A DNA stretch of 64,000 bases from contig NZ_JAPENX010000001.1 of assembly GCF_026341815.1 (NCBI RefSeq), positions 3,596,001 to 3,660,000 on the forward strand. The letters run 5' to 3'. Below are positions 6,784 to 18,495 of this stretch, one piece after another; within the stretch, counting starts at the first letter, position 1, and every line of letters starts with the position of its first letter. The position numbers and the translations under genes were made by a program. This DNA comes from Streptomyces sp. NBC_00572. GTDB taxonomy: Bacteria; Actinomycetota; Actinomycetes; Streptomycetales; Streptomycetaceae. The notes under the pieces were generated by a model that saw nothing but the letters and a program-made list of their open reading frames with translations, was not told the origin of the DNA and did not search any database.

Positions 6784-7556
6784 GAGGTCTCCTCCGTGTC
6801 GTTCGTCGTGGGGTCCGCGATCGTGCTCGTCGTCGAGTCCATCGCCGCCTCGATCTCCTCGGCAAGGGCTCCGGAGGCCGCCGCGAGCTCCTCCCACTCC
6901 CGCTCCGGCCACAGATGCCGGTAGGCGGGGTCGTCCTGACAGCCGCACACCTCGTCCGTGCACACACAGGCCGGGTTCACACAGAGCACCGCGCGCCGGT
7001 CGGGGAAGGCCCGCAGCGACACCGAGTCGCACCAGGGGCAGCGGCCCGACACCCGGACCACCGCCTCCGAGTCGCCGAGCGTCCGGGCGCAGCGCCGGGC
7101 CATCCGGCGGATCTCGTCCCGTACGTGCCGGGCCAGGTCCGGCTCGGCGGCGATCGCGTCGAGCAGTCCCACCACCCGCCGGAGCCGGTCGACGACCCCC
7201 GCGCGGGGTGGCCGGGGGAGCGCGAGCCGGGCGCACACGGCCTCCTCCAGCTCCACCACCCCGTCGGTGATGTCGCGGATGGCGTCGGAGACGTGCAGCC
7301 GGATGGGGGCGGCGCCATGGCCGGGGACGGCGAGCCCGTGCCGCTGCTGGAGCAGCAGCGCCTCACGGCGCTCCTCGCGGATCTGCTCGTCGCGGCCGGC
7401 AGGGGAGGGGGCCGGGGCGCTCCCGGCGGGGCCGCGGCGGCCGGGCGCGAGCTCCTCGGCGAGCTCGGGGAACTGGCGTACGAGGGAAGCGGTCCAGAGC
7501 GCGATGTCACGCAGCACCGGTTCGACGGATGCGATGGGGGGCGTGCGGTCAGCCAC
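6777..7556 (-). CDS. Cysteine-rich (zinc-ribbon-like) hypothetical protein
   Basis: This 259-residue protein starts at GTG 7556, overlapping the end of the WhiB-like gene by 8 bases, which indicates translational coupling. Residues 1-180 are helical and Arg/Ala/Glu-rich. Residues about 185-225 hold a Cys cluster: CPWC, then CVNPACVCTDEVCGC, enough for one or two zinc sites. A conserved-looking RHLWPEREWEEL follows. I know similar proteins only as uncharacterised genes in Streptomyces prophage-like regions. Its place between a WhiB-like and an HTH protein suggests a regulatory complex; this is inferred from neighbours only. Confidence 0.65.
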   Translation of the reverse strand: MADRTPPIASVEPVLRDIALWTASLVRQFPELAEELAPGRRGPAGSAPAPSPAGRDEQIREERREALLLQQRHGLAVPGHGAAPIRLHVSDAIRDITDGVVELEEAVCARLALPRPPRAGVVDRLRRVVGLLDAIAAEPDLARHVRDEIRRMARRCARTLGDSEAVVRVSGRCPWCDSVSLRAFPDRRAVLCVNPACVCTDEVCGCQDDPAYRHLWPEREWEELAAASGALAEEIEAAMDSTTSTIADPTTNDTEETSC

Positions 7557-7848
7557 GGCGGCCGCTCCAGGCGAGCGTCGGGGTGAGGGCGACCGCCTTC
7601 GCGACGCGCGCCGGGTCCGCCGGCCGCCCGTTGCGGTAGAGGCGGCCCGCGCAGACGCCGTCGAAGTAGCTCTCGGCGGGGGCCACCGCCGTCTCGCACT
7701 CGCGGCGGACGGGGCAGTCGGCGCAGGCGCGCAGCGCCGGGGCCGCCTCCTTGGCACGGCGGGCGAAGACGACGGACGGGGAGAGGCCGGCACACGCGGC
7801 GGCGGCCTGCCAGGGGGCGGGGTCGGGCTGGAACAAGAGGTTCTCCAC
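7549..7848 (-). CDS. WhiB-like iron-sulfur regulator (phage/island type)
   Basis: This 99-residue protein (GTG 7848) has the four-cysteine WhiB signature at about C19, C42, C45 and C51 (ACADCPVRREC), which binds a [4Fe-4S] cluster in the family. After it comes YFDGVCAGRLYRNGRP, where canonical members have G(V/I)WGG. Here the Trp is replaced by Cys, giving GVCAG. That turn contacts the sigma factor in studied WhiB proteins, so partner choice may differ. The C-terminal part is basic but short. It heads a three-gene overlapping operon and is divergent from an Xre-type regulator. Confidence 0.75.
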   Translation of the reverse strand: MENLLFQPDPAPWQAAAACAGLSPSVVFARRAKEAAPALRACADCPVRRECETAVAPAESYFDGVCAGRLYRNGRPADPARVAKAVALTPTLAWSGRRG

Positions 7849-7938
7849 GGTCCGGGGCTCCCGGGGACTCCCATGGGGCCGATGGGGCCGTTGGGGCTCA
7901 GGGGGCCGACGAGTGCGGCGGCGAGCCAGACTTACATG

Positions 7939-7956
7939 TTGCGTGCGGGCGCGCAA
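7939..7956. promoter_or_regulatory. Candidate operator in the divergent regulator promoter
   Basis: TTGCGTGCGGGCGCGCAA is an 18-bp near-perfect palindrome. On the minus strand the same bases give TTGCGC, a 16-base spacer and TAAGTC, a possible promoter for the WhiB-like gene overlapping the operator. Confidence 0.45.
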
Positions 7957-8029
7957 CAAGAAAATGTGTGGCACCTCTGGAGCCACCTTCATCGATTCGA
8001 CACGTTGCGTACCCGAAACCAGGTAATTC

Positions 8030-8041
8030 CTTGCGCGCAAG
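8030..8041. promoter_or_regulatory. Candidate operator upstream of the Xre-type gene
   Basis: CTTGCGCGCAAG is a perfect 12-bp palindrome just before a TAGAGT (8047) that could be a -10 element. A further TTGCGT lies at 8005. A repressor bound here would block its own gene at 8087. Confidence 0.45.
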
Positions 8042-8086
8042 CACGCTAGAGTTGAGCGCCTGGAGGAGTGGAGTGAGGAGCTGTAC

Positions 8087-8536
8087 ATGACCACTCGTGG
8101 GCTGGACGAGTTCGCAGGCTGGGTCGAAGGCCTGATGCGACAGCGTGGCTACGACATCGACAGCCCGCGCGGCGGCGGCAAGTCCCGGATCGCGGACGAG
8201 GCCGGGGTGCACCGGGCTGCCGTGACGCGGCTGCTGCAGCGGCAGAGCATGCCCGACCTGGAGACCATGCGCAGGATCGCCCCGCTGCTGGGCGTCTCGG
8301 TCCGCGACATGCTGATCCGGTCCGGCCGCGTGTCGCCCGAGGAGCTCCCGATGGCGGCGGATCTGCTGCCGCCGAGCGACTGGCAGCCCTCGATGGAGGA
8401 CTTCGCCCGCTGGCTGGGGGTGCCCGACGAGCGCATGGGCGTCTTCGTCAAGGTCGTGAACCAGTTCCTGGAGCCCGACACGGAGGCCGAGGGGCCCGCC
8501 GAGGCCCCGGAACCGCGCCGCACCGCCCGGGACTGA
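8087..8536 (+). CDS. Xre-type helix-turn-helix regulator
   Basis: This 149-residue protein (ATG 8087, GTGAGGAG upstream) has an N-terminal lambda-repressor-like domain: helix 2-3 SRIADEAGVHRAAVTRLL at about 34-51, followed by MPDLETMRRIAPLLGVSV. The C-terminal part (about 90-149) is acidic with WQPSMEDFARWLGVPDERM and a disordered end. It lies divergent from the WhiB-like operon across a region with TTGCG palindromes, one of which recurs before the tail genes. It is the best candidate for the master regulator of the phage-derived cluster. It precedes the str operon terminator and promoter and is otherwise unrelated to ribosome synthesis. Confidence 0.75.
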   Translation: MTTRGLDEFAGWVEGLMRQRGYDIDSPRGGGKSRIADEAGVHRAAVTRLLQRQSMPDLETMRRIAPLLGVSVRDMLIRSGRVSPEELPMAADLLPPSDWQPSMEDFARWLGVPDERMGVFVKVVNQFLEPDTEAEGPAEAPEPRRTARD

Positions 8537-8560
8537 CCCCGGTCCCCGCATGATCTTGCC

Positions 8561-8588
8561 TGGTCCCGGCCTTGCTCGGCCGGGACCA
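8561..8588 (+). terminator. Terminator of the Xre-type gene
   Basis: TGGTCCCGGCC pairs perfectly with GGCCGGGACCA around a 6-base loop, 24 bases after the stop codon and 20 bases before the str promoter. Confidence 0.7.
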
Positions 8589-8608
8589 CGTGCGCGTGGG
8601 CATTTGTT

Positions 8609-8637
8609 TTGACCGGAGTCCATGCGATAGGTACGCT
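8609..8637 (+). promoter_or_regulatory. str operon promoter
   Basis: TTGACC, 17 bases, TACGCT fits the Streptomyces housekeeping (HrdB) promoter. It would give a leader of about 185 bases before rpsL. Confidence 0.6.
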
Positions 8638-8755
8638 CAAGCCTTGTGCCTGGGGTGTGCCTGGGCTCGCGTGCGTGTCATCAACCGCAAGGCGAGTCAT
8701 ATATCGGCCACCGTGATCCGCGCCTTTCCACTCTGGTGGAGGGGTCCGCGCGATT

Positions 8756-8780
8756 CGACACACCCGACCGCGTGGGTCGG
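8756..8780 (+). promoter_or_regulatory. Leader hairpin shared with the S10 operon
   Basis: The core CCGACC-GCGTG-GGTCGG forms a 6-bp stem with 5-base loop. The surrounding 25 bases match those at 17423-17447 at 24 positions. It ends 50 bases before the rpsL start. A role in coordinated control of ribosomal operons is inferred. Confidence 0.5.
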
Positions 8781-8830
8781 CGAATGTTCCAGGTTAGTTT
8801 CACCGACGGCACACAGAAACCGGAGAAGTA

Positions 8831-9202
8831 GTGCCTACGATCCAGCAGCTGGTCCGAAAGGGCCGGCAGGACAAGGTCGAGAAGAACAAGACGCCCGCAC
8901 TCGAGGGTTCCCCTCAGCGTCGCGGCGTCTGCACGCGTGTGTTCACGACCACCCCGAAGAAGCCGAACTCGGCGCTCCGTAAGGTCGCGCGTGTGCGTCT
9001 GACCTCCGGCATCGAGGTCACGGCCTACATCCCGGGTGAGGGTCACAACCTGCAGGAGCACTCGATCGTGCTCGTGCGTGGTGGCCGTGTGAAGGACCTG
9101 CCGGGTGTTCGCTACAAGATCATCCGCGGTTCCCTCGACACGCAGGGCGTCAAGAACCGTAAGCAGGCTCGCAGCCGCTACGGCGCCAAGAAGGAGAAGT
9201 AA
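8831..9202 (+). CDS. rpsL: 30S ribosomal protein S12
   Basis: This is a 123-residue S12, starting at GTG 8831 and reading [13 protein letters not shown]. It lines the decoding centre of the 30S subunit and controls accuracy. The loop [11 protein letters not shown] has Lys at position 43 and the loop [11 protein letters not shown] has Lys at 88. These are the sites at which streptomycin-resistance and antibiotic-overproduction mutations arise in Streptomyces, so both are wild type here. It is the first gene of the str operon, with rpsG following after 2 bases. Confidence 0.98.
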   Translation: MPTIQQLVRKGRQDKVEKNKTPALEGSPQRRGVCTRVFTTTPKKPNSALRKVARVRLTSGIEVTAYIPGEGHNLQEHSIVLVRGGRVKDLPGVRYKIIRGSLDTQGVKNRKQARSRYGAKKEK

Positions 9203-9204
9203 GA

Positions 9205-9675
9205 ATGCCTCGTAAGGGCCCCGCCCCGAAGCGCCCGGTCATCATCGACCCGGTCTACAGCTCTCCTCTTGTCACCTCGCTGATCAACAAGATCCTGCTG
9301 GACGGCAAGCGTTCCACCGCCGAGCGCATCGTCTACGGCGCCATGGAAGGCCTCCGCGAGAAGACCGGCGCTGACCCGGTCATCACGCTGAAGCGCGCGC
9401 TTGAGAACGTCAAGCCCTCGCTCGAGGTCAAGTCCCGCCGTGTCGGTGGCGCCACCTACCAGGTGCCGATCGAGGTCAAGCCGGGCCGCGCCGCGACCCT
9501 GGCGCTCCGCTGGGTCGTGGGTTACTCCCGCGCCCGTCGTGAGAAGACCATGACCGAGCGCCTCATGAACGAGCTCCTCGACGCCTCGAACGGCCTCGGT
9601 GCGGCCGTCAAGAAGCGTGAGGACACGCACAAGATGGCCGAGTCCAACAAGGCCTTCGCGCACTACCGCTGGTAG
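9205..9675 (+). CDS. rpsG: 30S ribosomal protein S7
   Basis: This 156-residue S7 starts [18 protein letters not shown] and ends [18 protein letters not shown]. It nucleates assembly of the 16S rRNA 3' domain (head) and contacts E-site tRNA. In E. coli S7 is the autoregulator of the str operon, acting at the S12-S7 junction. Here that junction is only 2 bases, so an E. coli-style regulatory spacer is absent and control may sit in the long leader instead. Length is normal for the family. Confidence 0.98.
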   Translation: MPRKGPAPKRPVIIDPVYSSPLVTSLINKILLDGKRSTAERIVYGAMEGLREKTGADPVITLKRALENVKPSLEVKSRRVGGATYQVPIEVKPGRAATLALRWVVGYSRARREKTMTERLMNELLDASNGLGAAVKKREDTHKMAESNKAFAHYRW

Positions 9676-9714
9676 TCGCAACCCACATCGAGACCGAGAG
9701 AAGACTGAGCCGAT

Positions 9715-11844
<2,130 letters not shown>

Positions 11845-11994
11845 CTCTTCCGAGTTCACGCTTTAGGCTTGACACCAGTCGCCGGGGCTCAGCCCCCGAA
11901 ACCCGAGGGATCGGGCCCCGGCGGATGGCATCCCAGCAAAGATCACCTGGCGCCGATGAGCAAGGCGTACAGAACCACTCCGCAGGAGGATTCA

Positions 11995-13188
<1,194 letters not shown>

Positions 13189-13233
13189 TCGGCGATCTGA
13201 CCTGGTAGCTCCAGCGAGCTGCTGAGCAGTAAA

Positions 13234-13269
13234 GAGAAGGCCCCGCACCGAAAGGTGCGGGGCCTTCTC
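13234..13269 (+). terminator. str operon terminator
   Basis: A perfect 16-bp stem (GAGAAGGCCCCGCACC with its complement) closes on a GAAA tetraloop 45 bases after the tuf stop. It faces a convergent minus-strand gene and can work both ways. Confidence 0.9.
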
Positions 13270-13282
13270 GCGCTCCCGACTC

Positions 13283-15262
13283 CTAGGGGGTCCAGCTCCA
13301 GGGGTGGCCGTCCGCGCCCAGACCCACCACGGTCGCCCGGCCCGTCCCCAGGTGCAGCGCGGCCGACACCGCCGACGGCCCCGCCGTACGGGTGCGCAGC
13401 CGGCCTCCGGCCCGCACCCGCACCCGGCCGCGTGCGTCCGTGCCGAGGAGCACGGTCCCGAGCGCCGCGGAGCGCGCCGCGACCACACCCCCGTAACCGT
13501 CCAGACCGGCGTCGCCCGCCGGGCCCAGGAGTTCCCCGCTCGCCGGCCGCCGGTAGTACAGCTCGCCTCCGGCCGCCGCCACCGTGGACCCGGAGAGCGG
13601 CAGCGGCTCCGGCCGCTCCACCCCGTCCACCCAGTGGCGTACGGACTCCCGCCCCGCCGCGTGGAGGTGCACCCGGCCCGTCGCGTCGAGCGAGACGGCG
13701 AGACCGTCCTGGACCTCCGCAGTGCCGGGAAGCGTCCGCCACGGGCTCCAGGACCCGTCCGCCGACCGCACCAGGGTGGAGACGCCCTTGTCGGCGTTCC
13801 GTACGAAGAGATGGACCCGGCCGTCGGGGGCCGCGACCGCCACCGGGGCGCCGACCCGACGGCCCCGGTCGTCACCGCGCTCCGGATTGCCGAGCCCGCG
13901 CCAGGCCAGGAACGGGCCGCCGGGGGAGCGCTGCTCCAGGAGCACCAGCTCGCGCCGGTTCGACCCGCCGTGCCCGTCGATCGCGGCGAACCGCACCCCG
14001 AAGAGCAGCACCCGGCCGTCGCCGAGCACCGCCGAGCCGAGCGCGGGTGCGAGCGGCCCGCCGCCGAGGTCCGCCGGCTCGCTCCAGACGCCGGGTGCGG
14101 TCTCCCGCCAGCGGACGGCGCGCAGACCCAGCACTCCGTACGCGGTGAGGCGGCCGTCCGGCTCCTCGGCGAGCGCCGGGCCGGCGGACGGCCAGCGGTG
14201 GTGGGTGGAGCGGACCCAGCCCTTGCGGTTGGTGAGCGGCCGGTCGCCGCCGACGCCGTAGTCGCCGCAGCCCGAGGGGTTTCCGCACTCCCAGGAGGGG
14301 TCCCCGCCGTACGGGACGAGGCGCCCTGCCTTCTCCTTGAGCACCTGCGGGGGGAGGTTCTTGGGCCAATGGCGGTTGTAGTAGCCGCGGAAGGCGGTCG
14401 TCGTGAAAGCCGGTATCGGGTTGCCGTCCCGGACCGCGTCCGAGACCCAGCGGCTCAGCGCCGCCCAGGTGAAGGAGGCGACCGCCGTGTGGTCCCCGTG
14501 GTCGGAGTAGCCGGGCTGCTCGGAGTCCCGCCTGCGGGTGGCCTCGTCGCCGGTCTGGACGTCCGGATCCGGGTCGAGGGTGTGCACCACCGTGGGCCGG
14601 AAGCGGCGGAGCAGCCCGACGAGGACGCCGACCAGCTGGTCGTAGTCGTAGGTGTCCGAGCGGGTGACGGACGAACCGGTCGACAGATGGGTCCGCAGCT
14701 CCAGGGCGCGGTCGTGCCAGAGCGCGGGCAGGGCCATGTAGCGCCGGTTGGTGTGCATGGGCAGGTTGAGGAAGATCAGCTCTATGCGGCGTCCACCGTG
14801 CGTGAGCGTGTCCGTCTCCGCCCGACGGCCGCCGGGGAGCGTGAGCACCTCACGCCGCCAGGGCGTGAACATCGGCAGGCCGAGCGCCGCCGCGTACGAC
14901 TGGCGCAGGCCCTGGTGGCGTGCCGAGGAGTAGGCGGCGCGGTCCGGGGGAGTGTCCGGCATCCCCTTGATCCGGTTCCGGCCGGTGTGCTCGCCGGCGG
15001 TCACGTACACGGAGACGAGCGGGACCCCGGCGTCGAGGAGGCGCTGGGTGTCGGGGTTCATGAAGTACAGGTCGTCGTCCGGGTGCGCGGCGACCTGCAG
15101 GAGCAGCGCCCGCCGGGTCCGCGCGGAGGCGATCGGCTTGCCGGGCGCGGGGTCGACGGTCGGGGCGGTCCTGCGCGGCTCGGGCACGGAACACCCGGCG
15201 ACGGCCGAGGTGACGGCGAGGGCGGCGGCGAGAACCGCCCGCCGACGGGGTGCTGTGGTCAC
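13283..15262 (-). CDS. PIG-L family deacetylase, secreted lipoprotein, with C-terminal propeller-like domain
   Basis: This 659-residue protein starts at GTG 15262. The N-terminus [14 protein letters not shown]...AVAGC has a twin-arginine-like signal and a lipobox cysteine at about 24. The deacetylase domain (about 50-330) shows [13 protein letters not shown], the zinc-binding AHPDD motif, and a late SDHGDHTAV motif carrying the remaining His ligands. PIG-L enzymes remove acetyl groups from N-acetylglucosamine-type sugars. Residues about 400-659 contain repeated blocks such as [20 protein letters not shown] and [10 protein letters not shown], resembling a lectin-like or beta-propeller domain. 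It may act on cell-wall or extracellular glycans. It is convergent with tuf. Confidence 0.8.
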   Translation of the reverse strand: MTTAPRRRAVLAAALAVTSAVAGCSVPEPRRTAPTVDPAPGKPIASARTRRALLLQVAAHPDDDLYFMNPDTQRLLDAGVPLVSVYVTAGEHTGRNRIKGMPDTPPDRAAYSSARHQGLRQSYAAALGLPMFTPWRREVLTLPGGRRAETDTLTHGGRRIELIFLNLPMHTNRRYMALPALWHDRALELRTHLSTGSSVTRSDTYDYDQLVGVLVGLLRRFRPTVVHTLDPDPDVQTGDEATRRRDSEQPGYSDHGDHTAVASFTWAALSRWVSDAVRDGNPIPAFTTTAFRGYYNRHWPKNLPPQVLKEKAGRLVPYGGDPSWECGNPSGCGDYGVGGDRPLTNRKGWVRSTHHRWPSAGPALAEEPDGRLTAYGVLGLRAVRWRETAPGVWSEPADLGGGPLAPALGSAVLGDGRVLLFGVRFAAIDGHGGSNRRELVLLEQRSPGGPFLAWRGLGNPERGDDRGRRVGAPVAVAAPDGRVHLFVRNADKGVSTLVRSADGSWSPWRTLPGTAEVQDGLAVSLDATGRVHLHAAGRESVRHWVDGVERPEPLPLSGSTVAAAGGELYYRRPASGELLGPAGDAGLDGYGGVVAARSAALGTVLLGTDARGRVRVRAGGRLRTRTAGPSAVSAALHLGTGRATVVGLGADGHPWSWTP

Positions 15263-15475
15263 GTACGCGGTCCGTCCCCTGGGCTTTGCGGTCCTCAGCA
15301 AGACGAATATTCGATGCTCGGGGTTGTGTGTGGACGGGTCGCCGAGTGGCAGGATTCGGCCACCGGAAAAAGATCTTCGAAGATCGCCGTCGATCATGTC
15401 GAGGACCGGCCGGCGGCTCCGACCAAGGGGTGACAGCACGCCACAGGGGCGCGCGGGACGGGGAGGACACCCGAG

Positions 15476-15838
15476 ATGAAGTACGTCGCGATGATCTACG
15501 GCAGCCAGGCCAAGTGGGACTCCTTCCCGGCCGAGGCCTGGCCCGAGGCGATCGCCCGCCAGGACGCCTTCAACCGGAAGTACCGGGAGAGCGGTGAGCT
15601 GATCGGCGCGTACGGACTCGCCGACGCGGCCGCCGCCCAGCTCGTACGCCGTGAGGGCGGCGCCCCGGCGGTCACCGACGGCCCCTACCTGGAGACCAAG
15701 GAGTACCTGGCCAGCTTCTACCTGCTCGACTGCGACAGCCTGGAGCGGGCCCAGCAGATCGCCGCGGACATGCCGTTCGCGGACGTCGACCCCGTCGAGC
15801 TGTGGCCGGTCCTGCACGAGTCCGCGGCGGACGTGTGA
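15476..15838 (+). CDS. DGPF (YCII-related) domain protein
   Basis: This 120-residue protein (ATG 15476, GGGGAGGAC upstream) starts MKYVAMIYGSQAKWD and contains the YCII/DGPF core AVTDGPYLETKEYLASFYLLD at about 65-85, here DGPY rather than DGPF. DGPF proteins are small ferredoxin-fold proteins of unknown reaction, regularly encoded beside ECF42 sigma factors. The next gene is such a sigma factor and its GTG start overlaps this stop (GTGA), so the two are translationally coupled. Confidence 0.85.
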   Translation: MKYVAMIYGSQAKWDSFPAEAWPEAIARQDAFNRKYRESGELIGAYGLADAAAAQLVRREGGAPAVTDGPYLETKEYLASFYLLDCDSLERAQQIAADMPFADVDPVELWPVLHESAADV

Positions 15839-17073
15839 GCGGCCCCACCGGCATCGAGGACCTGCTGCGCACGTACGCGCCGCAGGTCCTCGGCGTGCTC
15901 GTCCGCCGGTACGGCACCTTCGACACCTGCGAGGACGCCGTCCAGGAGGCCCTGATCGCCGCCGCCCGGCAGTGGCCCGGGGAAGGCGTCCCGGAGAACC
16001 CGCGCGGCTGGCTGGTCACCGTCGCCTCCCGCAAGCTCGTCGACCAGGTCCGCAGCGAGGCCGCGCGGCGCCGCCGCGAGGACGCCCTCGCCCTCGCCAC
16101 CCCCGACTCGGAACTCCTCGCGCACGCCGCCGACGAGGAGCCGGGCTCCGACCGGGACGACTCGCTCGCCCTGCTCTTCCTCTGCTGTCACCCGGATCTC
16201 TCCCCGCCCAGCCGCATCGCGCTCACCCTGCGCGCGGTCGGCGGTCTCACCACCGCGCAGATCGCCGCCGCCTTCCTCGTCCCCGAGTCGACGATGGCGC
16301 AGCGCATCAGCCGGGCCAAGCAGACGATCAAGGCGGCGGGCGGGTCGCTCACGCTGCCCCCGGAGGACCGCACGGCCCGCCTCGCCGAGGTCCGGCACGT
16401 GCTCTACCTCGTCTTCAACGAGGGCTACACGGCCAGCGGCGGCGACGAGCTCACCGCGCCCGAGCTGTCCACGGAGGCGATCCGGCTCGCGACGCTGCTC
16501 CACCGGCTGCTGCCCGAGGACACCGAGACGGCGGGCCTGCTGGCCCTGATGCTGCTCACGGACGCCCGCAGGCCGGCCCGGACGGGACCGCACGGAGAAC
16601 TGGTGCCGCTCGCGGAGCAGGACCGGGGGAGGTGGGACGGCCGGCTCGTCGCGGAGGGCGTCGCGCTGATCAGCCGCACCCTGCCCCGGGGCCAGGTGGG
16701 CCCGTACCAGCTCCAGGCGGCGATCGCGGCCGTCCACGACGAGGCGGAGACCGCCCAGGCCACCGACTGGCCGCAGATCCTCGCGCTCTACGAGCTCCTG
16801 GAGCGGACCGGGCCGAACCCGATGATCACCCTCAACCGTGCGGTGGCCGTCGCCATGGTCCACGGACCGGCGGCCGGTCTCGCCCTCCTGGACGAGCTCG
16901 CGCGGGACAAGAGGACGGCTCGGCACCACCGGCTGCTGGCCACCCGGGCTCATCTGCTCGAACTCCTCGGCGACCGGGAGACGGCGGCGGAGGTCTACCG
17001 GGAGGCGGCACGCCGTACGACCAGTGCCCCTGAGCGGCGTCATCTCACCGAGCGGGCACGGCGCTTGGGATGA
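15835..17073 (+). CDS. ECF42-type RNA polymerase sigma factor with C-terminal extension
   Basis: This 412-residue protein starts at GTG 15835. Region sigma2 lies at about 5-75 (EDAVQEALIAAARQWP), region sigma4 at about 120-175 (AQIAAAFLVPESTMAQRISRAK), and an extension of about 230 residues has helical TPR-like repeats ending in VYREAARRT. Key motifs such as LVFNEGYTAS and GPYQLQAAIAAVH are hallmarks of the ECF42 group. In that group no anti-sigma factor is present and the C-terminal domain is thought to control activity; the target is usually the adjacent DGPF gene. A second DGPF/ECF42 pair lies at 57-58.7 kb. Confidence 0.9.
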   Translation: MSGPTGIEDLLRTYAPQVLGVLVRRYGTFDTCEDAVQEALIAAARQWPGEGVPENPRGWLVTVASRKLVDQVRSEAARRRREDALALATPDSELLAHAADEEPGSDRDDSLALLFLCCHPDLSPPSRIALTLRAVGGLTTAQIAAAFLVPESTMAQRISRAKQTIKAAGGSLTLPPEDRTARLAEVRHVLYLVFNEGYTASGGDELTAPELSTEAIRLATLLHRLLPEDTETAGLLALMLLTDARRPARTGPHGELVPLAEQDRGRWDGRLVAEGVALISRTLPRGQVGPYQLQAAIAAVHDEAETAQATDWPQILALYELLERTGPNPMITLNRAVAVAMVHGPAAGLALLDELARDKRTARHHRLLATRAHLLELLGDRETAAEVYREAARRTTSAPERRHLTERARRLG

Positions 17074-17523
17074 GCGGGGGAAGGGGGGCGGGCGAGCCAG
17101 GCGCGTGCGCCCCGGCGCATGGCCTGACGTGACGTGGGGTACAGTCTTCGCTCCCGATTGGCGGCCGGATGGCCCCGTATGGCAGACTGTCGGGGTTGCT
17201 CGGTTGAGTGCCGATGCTGCGCGCCTCCCGTCGGGAGGACCGGAAGCGAGTCCCACAGTACTCGTCGCTCCTTTTCAGGGGCGGACGTACGGGAATCTTC
17301 TGGGAAGCGTCAGCGGGGTGCAGACCAGGCACCCGGTGGGTGTTTTGCCCCCGGCCTGCGGTTCATGGCGACCGTGCCCCCTTGGTTGGGAAATCCTCAG
17401 GGATTTCTGCGTAGAGGGAGTGCGACACGCCCGACCGCGTGGGTCGGAGATACGACAACGCTTTTCAGTAAGCGAAGCCGATCGGGTTCCAGAGCGTTAC
17501 GAGACAAAGGACTACTAGTAGCC
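17074..17523. other. 5' leader region of the S10-spc-alpha supercluster
   Basis: No gene is seen in these 450 bases. A tentative promoter is TTGGCG (17158), 19 bases, CAGACT (17183). Downstream are a perfect CCTCCC-GTC-GGGAGG hairpin (17224-17238) and the 25-base element shared with the rpsL leader. In E. coli the S10 leader binds L4 for attenuation; whether L4 acts here is unknown. Confidence 0.55.
17423..17447 (+). promoter_or_regulatory. Leader hairpin shared with the str operon
   Basis: CCGACC-GCGTG-GGTCGG, with flanks matching 8756-8780 at 24 of 25 positions, lies 76 bases before the rpsJ start. The match far exceeds what chance would give. Confidence 0.5.
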
Positions 17524-17832
17524 ATGGCGGGACAGAAGATCCGCATCCGGCTCAAGGCCTACGACCACGAGGTCATCGACTCCTCGGCGAAGAAGATCGT
17601 CGAGACGGTGACCCGCACTGGTGCGTCGGTCGCAGGCCCGGTGCCGCTGCCCACTGAGAAGAACGTGTACTGCGTCATCAAGTCGCCGCACAAGTACAAG
17701 GACTCGCGCGAGCACTTCGAGATGCGCACGCACAAGCGCCTCATCGACATCCTCGACCCCACGCCGAAGACGGTTGACTCGCTCATGCGTCTCGACCTCC
17801 CGGCGGGCGTTGACATCGAGATCAAGCTCTGA
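17524..17832 (+). CDS. rpsJ: 30S ribosomal protein S10
   Basis: This 102-residue S10 starts at ATG 17524 ([19 protein letters not shown]), the family start; an in-frame extension upstream has no homologous content. It lies in the 30S head and, with NusB, takes part in transcription antitermination. The family loop [17 protein letters not shown] is intact. It is the first gene of the S10 operon after a long leader, with rplC 11 bases on. Confidence 0.98.
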   Translation: MAGQKIRIRLKAYDHEVIDSSAKKIVETVTRTGASVAGPVPLPTEKNVYCVIKSPHKYKDSREHFEMRTHKRLIDILDPTPKTVDSLMRLDLPAGVDIEIKL

Positions 17833-17843
17833 GGGCGCGCGAG

Positions 17844-18488
17844 ATGGCTAAGAACATCAAGGGCATCCTGGGCGAGAAGCTCGGCATGACGCAGGTCTGG
17901 GACGAGAACAACCGGATCGTTCCGGTGACCGTCGTCAAGGCCGGCCCCAATGTCGTGACCCAGGTCCGTACGAACGACGTCGACGGCTACGAGTCGGTCC
18001 AGATCGCCTTCGGCGAGATCGACCCTCGCAAGGTGAACAAGCCCCTCAAGGGTCACTTCGCCAAGGCCGACGTCACCCCGCGCCGCCACCTGGTGGAGCT
18101 CCGCACCGCTGACGCCTCCGAGTACACGCTCGGCCAGGAGATCACCGCCGAGCTCTTCGAGGCCGGCGTGAAGGTCGACGTCACCGGTAAGAGCAAGGGC
18201 AAGGGCTTCGCCGGTGTCATGAAGCGCCACAACTTCCGTGGTGGCAAGGCGTCGCACGGTGCCCACCGCGTGCACCGCAAGCCCGGTTCCATCGGTGGCT
18301 GCGCCACCCCGGGCCGTGTCTTCAAGGGTATGAAGATGGCTGGTCGCATGGGCAACGAGCGCGTGACCACCCAGAACCTGACCGTCCACGCCGTTGACGC
18401 CGAGAAGGGTCTGCTGCTCATCAAGGGCGCCGTCCCCGGCCCCAACGGTGGCCTCGTCCTGGTCCGCACCGCGGCCAAGGGGGTTTGA
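17844..18488 (+). CDS. rplC: 50S ribosomal protein L3
   Basis: This 214-residue L3 starts [20 protein letters not shown]. It is one of the first proteins to bind 23S rRNA and its long loop reaches the peptidyl transferase centre. The glycine-rich loop [20 protein letters not shown] at about 130-150 is present; it holds the glutamine-methylation equivalent region and the linezolid/tiamulin resistance area. Length is normal. rplD begins 7 bases after the stop. Confidence 0.98.
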   Translation: MAKNIKGILGEKLGMTQVWDENNRIVPVTVVKAGPNVVTQVRTNDVDGYESVQIAFGEIDPRKVNKPLKGHFAKADVTPRRHLVELRTADASEYTLGQEITAELFEAGVKVDVTGKSKGKGFAGVMKRHNFRGGKASHGAHRVHRKPGSIGGCATPGRVFKGMKMAGRMGNERVTTQNLTVHAVDAEKGLLLIKGAVPGPNGGLVLVRTAAKGV

Positions 18489-18495
18489 GGAACCG

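Larger units (their letters stand above)
8537..8830. other. Intergenic region and 5' leader of the str operon
   Basis: These 294 bases hold a terminator for the upstream regulator gene, a promoter (8609-8637) and a roughly 185-base leader. The leader contains a small CCAC-TCTG-GTGG hairpin (about 8729) and the element shared with the S10 leader. Confidence 0.6.

Noticed and set aside
8087..8536. HTH gene as regulator of the str operon
   Set aside because: A terminator and a separate promoter divide it from rpsL; shared palindromes point to the phage cluster instead.
11869..11994. An upstream, longer start for tuf
   Set aside because: The extra residues do not match EF-Tu; GTG 11995 with CAGGAGGA gives the conserved N-terminus.
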